The position numbers were made by a program, and so were the translations under genes. From an uncultured Nitrospina sp. (lineage in GTDB: Bacteria; Nitrospinota; Nitrospinia; Nitrospinales; VA-1), in the NCBI GenBank assembly GCA_913045445.1, contig CAJWQP010000006.1, forward strand, positions 1-60,245: a stretch of 60,245 nt of DNA, in the 5' to 3' direction. This document shows, in pieces, positions 32,075 to 41,382 of the stretch (the stretch's first letter is position 1; every line of letters starts with the position of its first letter). Under the pieces are notes generated by a model that did no database searches, was not told the origin of the DNA, and saw nothing but the letters and a program-made list of their open reading frames with translations.

Positions 32075-33079
32075 TTATTGCAGTTCCCGGTATTTTTTGA
32101 TGATTTCTTTTGCATCGGCATTCGAGTGGACTGGCATGCGTCCCCCCATATGGGAAACAACTTCGGACGCGCAGTACGAGCCGATGATAGCGGATTCTTC
32201 CAGACTGTATTCTTTAGTGATTCCAAAAAGTGTTCCAGCGGCAAATAAATCACCGGCGCCTGTGGTATCGACGGCTTGTGTTGGGAACACGCCCACTTCA
32301 ATTTTATCATCGGCGGGGCCGGAGGCCCATGACCCGTTTTTCCCCCGGGTGACGAACAATGTGTTGGCCATTCCCTTGAGAACATCAAACGCTTCTTGTA
32401 CATCGTCAGTTTCCGCCATAGCCAGGGCTTCCACATCGTTGCAGAACAGAATGTCAACATGCCATCGGATAAAGTCAATGAGTTGATCTCTAAAACTGTT
32501 GACCACGAAAGCATCGCTCAAGGTGAATGCGACGGGAATTTTATCTTTTCTGGCGAATTCAGCTAATCTAAGCGCGGCGTTACGCGTCTCTTCACCTGTC
32601 CAAAGATATCCTTCGATATACGCCACGCCCGCATCCCTGATGATGGTTTCATCAACATTATCGGGATGCAATGCGGCGGATACGCCAAGATGCGTGAGCA
32701 TGGTGCGTTCACTGTCAGGGGTGACGAGAACGACGCATGTCCCGGTGCCGCTGGCTCCGTCTCCAGGGCCTGGGAATCCTACGCCGCCGGAATGCATATC
32801 CTCGGTATAATGACGACCGTAAAGATCATTGGCGACTCTTCCCAGATAGTAGGCATTCCCTCCGAGAACACTTAACCCGTGGACCGTATTAGCCGCCGAG
32901 CCTCCCGATGATATTTTTGTGGAATGGCTCTGAAGAGCGTTTAGAATTTTTGTCTGGTCTTCCTCTGTAGACAGGGTCATGCCTCCCTTGGTCAGGGAGT
33001 TTTGTTTTATAAAATCGTCATCAACGCGAACTTCTATGTCAACCAGTGCGTTACCAATTCCTACCAGATCATATTTCAT
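32075..33079 (-). CDS. PfkB-family carbohydrate/adenosine kinase
   Basis: GIGNALVDIEVRVDDDFI; GGSAANTVHGLSVLGGNAYYLGRVANDLYG; VDTTGAGDLFAAGTLFGI. Confidence 0.95.
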   Translation of the reverse strand: MKYDLVGIGNALVDIEVRVDDDFIKQNSLTKGGMTLSTEEDQTKILNALQSHSTKISSGGSAANTVHGLSVLGGNAYYLGRVANDLYGRHYTEDMHSGGVGFPGPGDGASGTGTCVVLVTPDSERTMLTHLGVSAALHPDNVDETIIRDAGVAYIEGYLWTGEETRNAALRLAEFARKDKIPVAFTLSDAFVVNSFRDQLIDFIRWHVDILFCNDVEALAMAETDDVQEAFDVLKGMANTLFVTRGKNGSWASGPADDKIEVGVFPTQAVDTTGAGDLFAAGTLFGITKEYSLEESAIIGSYCASEVVSHMGGRMPVHSNADAKEIIKKYRELQ

Positions 33080-33149
33080 GGAAAAATTTCAGAATAAATT
33101 TGAGTTAGTAATCAGGGAATGGACTAAATATCTACGTATCGTATGTCAT

Positions 33150-33663
33150 TCAACTGGAAAACTTCCTGAGGTATAAAACCAATTGCCAGATCTATCAATC
33201 TTTCAATGTTTTAAAACCCATCATGCCGGTCCCTTTGGAGCCATATTGAATGATCCAGAATAATTGACCGTCAGGAGTATCTTTGATCATTTCTTGACAG
33301 GCAAAATTCCTTGGCCTTGGAGTCATCCCCTTGGCTATCTTCCCCAGCCCATCACCATTTTCTCCGTGGCACTCGACACAGGCAAGAGGTTTCACGCCTT
33401 TATATAAAGCTTTTCTCCTGTAGAGATTTTTCGGGAGTAGACTTTAATGGATTCTTTTTGTTGTAGGCGCTATCTGGAGCTTGTGGAGTCTTTCGTTTTT
33501 GTGAACAATCTGCCGAAAAAGCAGGCAAGGAAAAGCCAATCACAAAAAAGAACGCAACAAGAACAGCAACCGTTACTCTGCCGAATATTTTGACTGTTAT
33601 AACTTTATCTCCCTGGGAGTGAAGGTGACTAGTTGTTGGAATAGCACATATCCCATCAGGCAT
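33150..33663 (-). pseudogene. class I cytochrome c, disrupted by one frameshift and two tandem in-frame stops
   Basis: Signal peptide ORF 33400-33663; frame change at A5 (33427-33431) leads into NLYRRKALYKGVKPLACVECHGENGDGLGK...GFKTLKD, then TGA-TAG (33192-33197), then IWQLVLYLRKFSS* in the same frame. Confidence 0.8.
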
Positions 33664-34171
33664 CAGTTTGCGGCTTGATAAACATTTTATGAATCAGAAA
33701 CCCAATCAAGCCCAGGGTGGCAATATAAAATGATCCGGCTGATCCTTGCGCTATGAGTCCGACCGCTTCTTTAGCGGCTCCGGTGGAACCCAAACCCGGC
33801 GCCAGAAGAGCGGAAAATAACCAGAAAAATCCGTAGCCAAGGCTACCCAGTCCGCTCAAAAGAGATATCCCAAATTGGGCCTGTGATGGAAACTTGAGCC
33901 AGACAACGAGCAATGAAAACACAATCGCGATGACGCCCATGGCTTGAGAATGGAAGTGGGATCGCTTAACATAGATCCAGGACTTTTTGATAACCTTGTC
34001 CGCAAGTTCCTGCTTGCCTTCATATTTTTCTGTTAGAACATTAGCGGCTTTTTCTTTGAGCAGGGTTTTGATACTGTGTTCGCAGCAACCAAAGCCCAGG
34101 CCCAGCGATCCTCCGAAAAGGACAGCCATTAGCGCTAGAACCATTCCAATTTTAATATGAGTGAATTCCAT
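33656..34171 (-). CDS. conserved four-TM membrane protein with a HFH motif at a TM boundary
   Basis: Hydrophobic segments; KSWIYVKRSHFHSQAMGVIAIVFSLLVVW. Confidence 0.6.
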   Translation of the reverse strand: MEFTHIKIGMVLALMAVLFGGSLGLGFGCCEHSIKTLLKEKAANVLTEKYEGKQELADKVIKKSWIYVKRSHFHSQAMGVIAIVFSLLVVWLKFPSQAQFGISLLSGLGSLGYGFFWLFSALLAPGLGSTGAAKEAVGLIAQGSAGSFYIATLGLIGFLIHKMFIKPQTDA

Positions 34172-34319
34172 TTGTCATCGCTCCAGATTATTTGTTGCTA
34201 TTAGTATACAGTATAGGTTGCCATCTTCTCTCCGGTTTTTTTCGGAAATGGGGTCCCTGTTTAGTTCAGGAATAAAATGATATTTGTATTCCAGTAAGTT
34301 TGACGTTAAAATTTTTTCG

Positions 34320-35813
34320 ATGATGAGTGCATTTTTAAAGATAAAAAGAATTTTTCTTGCTGTTTCCCTCTTTGTAGTCTGGTTGTCTCCTGCAGTGGCC
34401 CATGCGCAGGAACCAGGGTTGGCTGAATCTAATTTTGCCAATGTTTTGGACGGCATATTGGCTCATTCCTGTCTACGCAAGCAAAACGTCGGGGTCAATA
34501 TATATTCTCTCGATAAAGATAAAACCCTGTACTCATTTCAAAGTAATCGCTTGTTTGCCCCGGCTTCAAACATGAAGCTGTTGACCACCGCGATGGCCCT
34601 CAAAAGAATGGGGCCGGACTACCGATTCAAAACCCGTTTGTTTGCCACAATGAGGGTCGTCGAGGAAACACTGAATGGCGATCTCTATATTAAAGGGTTT
34701 GGTGACCCCAATCTTGTGAGTGAGCAGATGTGGCTTCTGGCAAACGAACTGCGAAATCTCCCACTTCGTAAGATAGATGGGAACATCATCGCGGATGACT
34801 CGTTTTTTGATGATCAACAGCGTATCAAAACCTGGGAAAAAAAGGGTGGGGCAGAAGCCTATAATGCACCCTTAGGCGCTTTGTCATTCAATTTTAATAC
34901 GGTGACCGTTCATGTTTCTCCCGGAGAAAAACCGGGTGACCGTCCTGTTGTCGTTGTTGATCCGGACATAGATTTTATTCAAATTGAGAATCGGGCGAAA
35001 ACAGTTTCAAGATCAAGGCGCAGTCGGTTGATTGTCAATCGTGTGGATCGGGGGAGCCATAATCAGATCACCGTCTCGGGTGTCATATCAGTGAGCCACT
35101 CACGGGAGACTTACTACCTGAACATAACCCAGCCAACATATTACGCGGCAAAGGTCTTCAAGGAATATCTTCGCCGGGCCGGAGTCGAAGTAACAGGTGA
35201 GGCGCGAGTTGCCCCTGTCCCGGAAGATGCTTATGGCTTGTCAAATCATACATCCGTGCCGCTTTCTTTAATCTTGCGCGGACTGAATAAATTCAGTAAT
35301 AATTTCGTGGCAGAACAGATTTTGAAAACTATTGGCGCAGAGCTTTATGGTCAACCCGGCACCACCGAAAACGGGCTGCGCGCTATGGAGGAATACATGC
35401 TGTCGCTGGGGCATGAATCCGGACAATTCAGAGTTTTAGATGGTTCCGGTTTATCGAGACAAAACCGGTTGAGTCCGGACCAGATTGTTTCGGTGCTTCG
35501 GGACATGTATAGCAATTTGGGGGTGTACCCGGAATTTGTTTCCGCGTTGGGAGTGATGGGTCGGGATGGCAATGTTCATAAAAGAATGAACGGTCACAAC
35601 GGTTCCGAAAAAGCACGTGTGAAGACCGGGACGCTTAGTTTTATCAGCGCATTGTCAGGTTATTTTCAGTCCGCAGATGGCGAACGATTCGCCTTTTCTA
35701 TTTTGATGAACGATTTGAAGTGTTCTAACGGACGGGCGTGGAGCTTGCAGGATCGTATTGTTCGTGAGGGATTAAAATTTGAACGTGAAACCAAAGGAAC
35801 GGAACTTGACTGA
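34320..35813 (+). CDS. dacB: D-alanyl-D-alanine carboxypeptidase/endopeptidase (PBP4, S13)
   Basis: FAPASNMKLLTTAMAL (SxxK); NNFVAEQILKTIGAEL; VLDGSGLSRQNRLSPDQIV; RVKTGTLSFISALSGY. Confidence 0.95.
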   Translation: MMSAFLKIKRIFLAVSLFVVWLSPAVAHAQEPGLAESNFANVLDGILAHSCLRKQNVGVNIYSLDKDKTLYSFQSNRLFAPASNMKLLTTAMALKRMGPDYRFKTRLFATMRVVEETLNGDLYIKGFGDPNLVSEQMWLLANELRNLPLRKIDGNIIADDSFFDDQQRIKTWEKKGGAEAYNAPLGALSFNFNTVTVHVSPGEKPGDRPVVVVDPDIDFIQIENRAKTVSRSRRSRLIVNRVDRGSHNQITVSGVISVSHSRETYYLNITQPTYYAAKVFKEYLRRAGVEVTGEARVAPVPEDAYGLSNHTSVPLSLILRGLNKFSNNFVAEQILKTIGAELYGQPGTTENGLRAMEEYMLSLGHESGQFRVLDGSGLSRQNRLSPDQIVSVLRDMYSNLGVYPEFVSALGVMGRDGNVHKRMNGHNGSEKARVKTGTLSFISALSGYFQSADGERFAFSILMNDLKCSNGRAWSLQDRIVREGLKFERETKGTELD

Positions 35814-35836
35814 GATTTGATAATGGCAGTTTAAGT

Positions 35837-36688
35837 TTATCGGCCAAAAACTTTTGCGTTTTCCTTCCTGTCTTCTTCCAGAATCTTTTTCCAGTCCCGC
35901 TTCACTATTTGAGCTTCCAGAAAATCTTCGAAAATGCTCCGCCCCAGTTCCGTTCGGTTGATTCCTTCAGGAGCGACCTGGATATCCAGTTGTGCCAGTG
36001 CCATGTCAAAGTCCTTGTCAAGCAGAGATGCCGAGTCCATACCATATTCTTTTAAAATCTGTCGGATGGTTCCGGTATTCTGATTAAACCTTCTTGCCAC
36101 TTCATTAATGTTTGATGGGCGATACTGGTTGTCTGGTGCGATTCCCAAATGATAAGCACAAAACAGTTCAAACGGGTCTAACCCAAAAGTATTTGTTTTT
36201 GACTCAAGTTTATTGCTGGATCCAGATGTGCTTGGCTGAGTTGATTTTGCCGGAGCATTTTTAGGGTTGTTATGCGTCCTGTTTTGGGGTTTGTTGCTGT
36301 GACGTTTTTGGTCAGGTCGTCCTTGTTGAGTGCCGTTTCGGTTGTTTTCATTTTGCCGGGGAAATTTTCCTCTGGATTTATTGCCCGGTCGTCCAGTCCC
36401 GTTTTTACCGTTGGAGTTCTTGTTTGCCCCATCCTGATTTCGCTTGTTAACCATGGAGAGGTGAGAAGTCAATGTTGTCGCGGATGAAGAGGAAGACGCC
36501 CAGAGATGTGGCGTATGCGATCTTTTTCCATTGCCGCCCCCGGCATTCCGGTTCTGGCCGCTATTGGCGTTGCTTCGACCTTGACCATTGCCGTTTTGGC
36601 CTTGACCGCCTCTTGATGTATTCGAGTTATTGCGCCGTTGGCCATTGCCTCTGCCGGGAGGTCGTTGGTTGCTTCCGTTTTTTTTCAA
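35837..36688 (-). CDS. protein with long N/G/R/Q-rich disordered N-terminus and HTH-like C-terminal region
   Basis: Low-complexity GNGQRRNNSNTSRGGQGQNGNGQGRSNAN...; C-terminal NINEVARRFNQNTGTIRQILKEYGMD resembles a helix-turn-helix. Confidence 0.6.
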   Translation of the reverse strand: MKKNGSNQRPPGRGNGQRRNNSNTSRGGQGQNGNGQGRSNANSGQNRNAGGGNGKRSHTPHLWASSSSSATTLTSHLSMVNKRNQDGANKNSNGKNGTGRPGNKSRGKFPRQNENNRNGTQQGRPDQKRHSNKPQNRTHNNPKNAPAKSTQPSTSGSSNKLESKTNTFGLDPFELFCAYHLGIAPDNQYRPSNINEVARRFNQNTGTIRQILKEYGMDSASLLDKDFDMALAQLDIQVAPEGINRTELGRSIFEDFLEAQIVKRDWKKILEEDRKENAKVFGR

Positions 36689-36721
36689 AATCGTATTCCT
36701 TAATAAAAAATAATAAAAATA

Positions 36722-38530
36722 TCAGGCAGTCAGTGATTCAAGTTGATCCACCAGGGTAGAAAATTTTTCGAGGGCTGTACGGATAGGCGCCGGAGATGTC
36801 ATGTCCACTCCTGCGCCTTTCAGAAGGTCGATGGGATATTTTGATCCTCCGCCCTTTAAAAAATTTAAATAATCATTCAATTCAGCAGAGCCTCCCTCCA
36901 ATACCCTGTCTGCCAGTGCGTATGCGGCGGATATTCCGGTAGCATACTTGTAAACATAAAAACTGAAATAAAAATGCGGGATACGAAAACACTCAAGGGA
37001 CAGGCAGTCATCGAGAGTGGTTTCTTCACCAAAATATTTTTCAAGGAGCTTTCGGTAAATTTCCTTGAACGCATCGAGAGTCATCGGTTGATCGTTTTCT
37101 GCGGCAGAGTAAATCAGGTGCTCGAATTCGGCGAACATGGTTTGTCTGTACAGTGTTCCGCGCAAATTGTCAATCTCTCTGCAGACCAGATAGATTTTCA
37201 TACTTTGATCAATATCCTGCGAAAGCAGATATTTAGTGAGCAGGGCTTCGTTGAATGTTGAGGCTACCTCGGCAACGAAGATCGTGTAATCGGCGTAAAG
37301 GTACGGTTGGTTTCGACGCGAGAGAAAAGAATGCATCGAGTGCCCTGCCTCATGTGCCAAAGTATACATGCTATTGATATTGTCTTCCCGGTAATTCATG
37401 AGGATAAATGGATTGGAATCATAACATCCAGATGAATAAGCGCCGTTTCGCTTGCCTTGCGATTCATAACGGTCCACCCAGCGGCTTTCGGTAAGCCCTT
37501 TTTGCAGTACTTTGGTGTAGCCCGGTCCCAGGAGCTGGAGGGATGTAAGAATCTTTGCGACAGAGTCATTGTATCCAACATGCCAATGAACATCTTTGAC
37601 CAGCGGCACGCTGGTGTCGTAGATGTGAAGTTCATCAAGTTTCAGAATGCGTTTTCTCAGTGCGAAATATTTGTGCAGGGGTGCCAGGTTTTCGTGAACG
37701 GTGGTGACGAGGTTGTCGTAGACCTCAACCGGGATATTTTCACTGAACATGGCCTTTTCTCTGACCGATGCATATTTTTTTTCGCGGGTATAGAAAATAT
37801 CTTTTTTGATGCTACTGGCAAGAAGTGACGAGTATGTGTATTGGTGGTCTGCATAGGCATCATAGAAAGTCTCGAATGCTTCTTTACGAATCCGTCGGTC
37901 ATGGTTTTGCATGAGGCTTTGAAAATTGCCCTGAGTGATGATTATTTCGTTTTCGTGTTCATCGACCACGGTCCCGAGTTTCAGGTCTGCGTTGTCGAGC
38001 ATTTCAAAAGCATCACGTGCCGCTCTGGCCATCTCCGCCGACGAGGCGAGAAGCTTTTCTTCCGGTTCAGAGAGCGTGTGTTTTCTAAATCTCAGTATCC
38101 GTTCCAGATGCAGTTTGTAAAACTCCAGTTCTTTATCCTGCAAGAATTCATTCATCCGGTCTTCCGGAATGGCCATGAGTTCGGATGGTATATAACTGCT
38201 GGCTTGCGCAATTCGTGTGTGCAGGCGAACTACCTTTTCAAAAGTGCTTTGGTTCGGTGCGTTGGTTTTGTCTTCGTCATTGCGAAGGTGGGCATAGGTA
38301 TATAGCTTTTCTATCTTGCGGGAGATATCCATGTCAAACTCAAGGCAAGCCTTGATTCTTCTCACCGAATCCGCAAGGGCTCCCTTGAAAGACTCGTAAC
38401 CGGCAATGTCTTTTTCCAGTTGATCGAAGTCTTCCTGCCAAACAGATCCCTGTGGGTATAAACCGTTTAGGTCCCATTTGGATTCGTCAGAAATATCTTT
38501 CCGAGTTACGGGTTTTGTTGTGGCTTCCAT
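36722..38530 (-). CDS. pepF: oligoendopeptidase F (M3 family)
   Basis: LAHEAGHSMHSFLSRRNQPYLYADYTIFVAEVASTFNEALL; RQTMFAEFEHLIYSAAENDQPMTLDAFKEIYRKLLEKYFG. Confidence 0.96.
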   Translation of the reverse strand: MEATTKPVTRKDISDESKWDLNGLYPQGSVWQEDFDQLEKDIAGYESFKGALADSVRRIKACLEFDMDISRKIEKLYTYAHLRNDEDKTNAPNQSTFEKVVRLHTRIAQASSYIPSELMAIPEDRMNEFLQDKELEFYKLHLERILRFRKHTLSEPEEKLLASSAEMARAARDAFEMLDNADLKLGTVVDEHENEIIITQGNFQSLMQNHDRRIRKEAFETFYDAYADHQYTYSSLLASSIKKDIFYTREKKYASVREKAMFSENIPVEVYDNLVTTVHENLAPLHKYFALRKRILKLDELHIYDTSVPLVKDVHWHVGYNDSVAKILTSLQLLGPGYTKVLQKGLTESRWVDRYESQGKRNGAYSSGCYDSNPFILMNYREDNINSMYTLAHEAGHSMHSFLSRRNQPYLYADYTIFVAEVASTFNEALLTKYLLSQDIDQSMKIYLVCREIDNLRGTLYRQTMFAEFEHLIYSAAENDQPMTLDAFKEIYRKLLEKYFGEETTLDDCLSLECFRIPHFYFSFYVYKYATGISAAYALADRVLEGGSAELNDYLNFLKGGGSKYPIDLLKGAGVDMTSPAPIRTALEKFSTLVDQLESLTA

Positions 38531-38580
38531 AAATAAATTAATCAAAATTTCGGGTCGTTACCCGATCTTACCGGCTGATG

Positions 38581-41229
38581 TCAGGAGAGTGCCTGATCAA
38601 TAGTTTCCAAGTGGACATTGAGCCGGGTTTGTTTTTCAGAGAGATTTTGTTTTCTCTGGTTGTCTTTCTCGATAACCTCAGGAGGCGCTTTATCGATGAA
38701 GTTCTTGTTGGAGAGTTTCTTAACTAGAACTATGATATCTTTTTCAATTTTTTTCAACTCTTTTTCTATGCGTTTCTTTTCTTCAGCAAAATCCATCTTG
38801 CCTTCCAGTGAGACAAAGATGTCCATTCCATCGGAAACGGATGAGGCAGAAACCTTCGGTTTCTCCACTTCAGGACCTGATTCAATGAGGTTCACTCGCG
38901 CCAGAGTGTTGATGTAGAGAGAATGAGTCTCCAATATTTCAGCATGTTGAGATTGTTCGGTTCGGATCAGTAGATCGAGATTGAGACCGGGATTCAAATT
39001 CATCTCACCGCGAATATTGCGTACGCAAGTGATGACGTTGATGATTGTGGAAAAAGTTTTTTCCACTTTTTTGTCAGACTTATTTTTTTCGTACTGCGGA
39101 AAATGGGACTCCATGATGCTTCCAGACGCTGAAGGAAGTTTGCTTCGGATTTCTTCTGTTATGAACGGCATGAAAGGATGAAGCAGACGCAAGCTGGCTT
39201 CCAGCACATGGACAAGAATATTCTGGGTTGCTTCCTTATCTCTTTCTCCATACAAATGCGGTTTGGACAGTTCTATAAACCAGTCGCAGTATTCGTTCCA
39301 GATAAATTTGTAGATAGCGGAAGCCGCATCGTTGAATTTGAATTCTTCAAGCGCGTGGTTAACTTCCTTGCAAGCTTCGTTGAAGCGACTGAGAATCCAC
39401 CGATGCGCGGCAGGACGTTCTGTGTTGGAATCCAACTCGCAGGTCCCCTTGTAGTCTTCCAGATTCATCAGAACGAATCGCGAGGCATTCCACAGTTTGT
39501 TGCAAAAGTTTCGGTAACCTTCGATACGTTCTTCGGCCAGTTTGATATCCCGGCCCTGGGCCGCGAATGCCGCCAATGTGAAGCGAAGGGCATCGGTGCC
39601 ATATTTATCCATCATGACCAGTGGGTTGATTACGTTTCCCTTGGTCTTGCTCATCTTCTGGCCTTCGGCATCCCGGATCAGCGCATGGATGTAGACGTCA
39701 CGGAAGGGGACCTCATCCATAAACTTGATTCCCATCATAATCATTCTCGCGACCCAGAAGAAGATGATGTCGAATCCGGTACAAAGCACAGAAGTGGGAT
39801 AAAACTTTTTCAAGGTTTGGGTTTGCTCGGGCCAGCCCAGAGTTGAAAAAGGCCACAGAGCGGAACTGAACCAGGTGTCGAGCACGTCACTTTCCTGAAT
39901 GAGATCACCCGCGCCGCAATGAGAACAAGTAGCAGGGATTTCTCGAGCCACGGTCATTTTCTGACAGGCTTGACAATTCCACGCCGGAATCTGGTGTCCC
40001 CACCAGATCTGTCTCGATATACACCAGTCGCGGATATTTTCCATCCAATCGAAATAGGTGTTTTCCCAGAACTTTGGAGTGATGCGGATGGAACCATTTT
40101 TAACAGCCTCAACCGCCGGTTCGGCCAGCGGCCTGGCTTTGACAAACCATTGTTTGGACACATAAGGCTCAACCACGGTGTGACATCGGTAACAATGGCC
40201 TACCGAATGCATGTGATTGTCGACTTTTGCCAGCAGATCCTGCTCCTTAAGATCTTCGATCAGTTGCTTTCGGCAGACAAAACGGTCCATTCCTTTATAG
40301 GCGGAACCTGCTTCATCGTTCATGGTGCCATCTGGGTTCATCACATTAATTAAATCGAGGTTGTGACGGCGTCCCAGTTCAAAATCGTTAGGGTCATGTG
40401 CGGGCGTAACTTTCAGCGCTCCTGACCCGAAAGAGGTATCGACATAATTATCGCCAATGAGCGGAAGTTCACGGCCCAGGATGGGAAGGATGAGTGTTTC
40501 TCCAATTTTGTTTTTATAGCGTTCATCTTCAGGATTCACCGCGATGGCGGTATCGCCCAGCAAAGTTTCAGGACGAGTTGTCGCGATGGTCAATGAGTCT
40601 TCGCTGTTTTTAAATTGATATTTGATGTTGTACAGATGTCCCTGAGTGTCCTTATGCTCTACTTCCAGATCGGAGAGGGCGGTATGACAGCGAGGACACC
40701 AGTTGATGATGTAATCCCCCTTATAGATTAAACCTTCGTCGTAAAGAGAAACAAAAACCTCTCGCACGGCTTTGGAAAGCCCGTCATCCATCGTGAAACG
40801 ATCCCGTTCCCAGTCGAGGGATGCGCCCAGTTTGCCCAGTTGGTGGTTGATAGCACCGCCCGATTCATCACGCCATTTCCAGACGCGCTTGACAAACTCT
40901 TCACGTCCCAACTCTTGTCGGGTCGTATTCTCACCGTGCAGTTGACGTTCGACCACGTTTTGAGTGGCGATGCCCGCATGGTCGGTTCCCGGCTGCCATA
41001 AAGCGGCGAAACCCTGCATACGTTTCCAGCGGATCAGGATATCCTGAAGCGTGCTGTTGAAAGCATGTCCGATGTGCAGTGTTCCCGTAATATTTGGCGG
41101 CGGGATGACTATTGAAAACGGGACTTTGGTTGACGTTTCATCGCCGTGATGCAAGCGGTTGTCTTCCCAGTATTTGCCCCAGCGCTCTTCAACTTCTTTC
41201 GGGCTGTAAATTTTTTCTAATTGATCCAC
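38581..41229 (-). CDS. valS: valyl-tRNA synthetase
   Basis: PPPNITGTLHIGHAFNSTLQDILIRWKRMQGFAALWQPGTDHAGIATQ; KMSKTKGNVINPLVMMDKYGTDALRFTLA; C-terminal coiled coil. Confidence 0.98.
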   Translation of the reverse strand: MDQLEKIYSPKEVEERWGKYWEDNRLHHGDETSTKVPFSIVIPPPNITGTLHIGHAFNSTLQDILIRWKRMQGFAALWQPGTDHAGIATQNVVERQLHGENTTRQELGREEFVKRVWKWRDESGGAINHQLGKLGASLDWERDRFTMDDGLSKAVREVFVSLYDEGLIYKGDYIINWCPRCHTALSDLEVEHKDTQGHLYNIKYQFKNSEDSLTIATTRPETLLGDTAIAVNPEDERYKNKIGETLILPILGRELPLIGDNYVDTSFGSGALKVTPAHDPNDFELGRRHNLDLINVMNPDGTMNDEAGSAYKGMDRFVCRKQLIEDLKEQDLLAKVDNHMHSVGHCYRCHTVVEPYVSKQWFVKARPLAEPAVEAVKNGSIRITPKFWENTYFDWMENIRDWCISRQIWWGHQIPAWNCQACQKMTVAREIPATCSHCGAGDLIQESDVLDTWFSSALWPFSTLGWPEQTQTLKKFYPTSVLCTGFDIIFFWVARMIMMGIKFMDEVPFRDVYIHALIRDAEGQKMSKTKGNVINPLVMMDKYGTDALRFTLAAFAAQGRDIKLAEERIEGYRNFCNKLWNASRFVLMNLEDYKGTCELDSNTERPAAHRWILSRFNEACKEVNHALEEFKFNDAASAIYKFIWNEYCDWFIELSKPHLYGERDKEATQNILVHVLEASLRLLHPFMPFITEEIRSKLPSASGSIMESHFPQYEKNKSDKKVEKTFSTIINVITCVRNIRGEMNLNPGLNLDLLIRTEQSQHAEILETHSLYINTLARVNLIESGPEVEKPKVSASSVSDGMDIFVSLEGKMDFAEEKKRIEKELKKIEKDIIVLVKKLSNKNFIDKAPPEVIEKDNQRKQNLSEKQTRLNVHLETIDQALS

Positions 41230-41382
41230 GATTGATTAAAAATTCCATGGAAACCCCTTTCCAAAAAGGAATCGGGAAATAATAAAACAGTACGCGGTGG
41301 CCTCCACCGTGCAGGATATATAAAAATAAAATGAATTTCGATTTTTAGAAAGAGACTGGATCGGAGGAACGGCTGGCGTTTC

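Noticed and set aside
33192-33197. TGA-TAG in the cytochrome as programmed stop readthrough or recoding
   Set aside because: A frameshift is also present in the same gene and many confident genes in the window terminate normally with TGA or TAG; decay is simpler
39178-39846. 222-aa plus-strand ORF
   Set aside because: Antisense to valS
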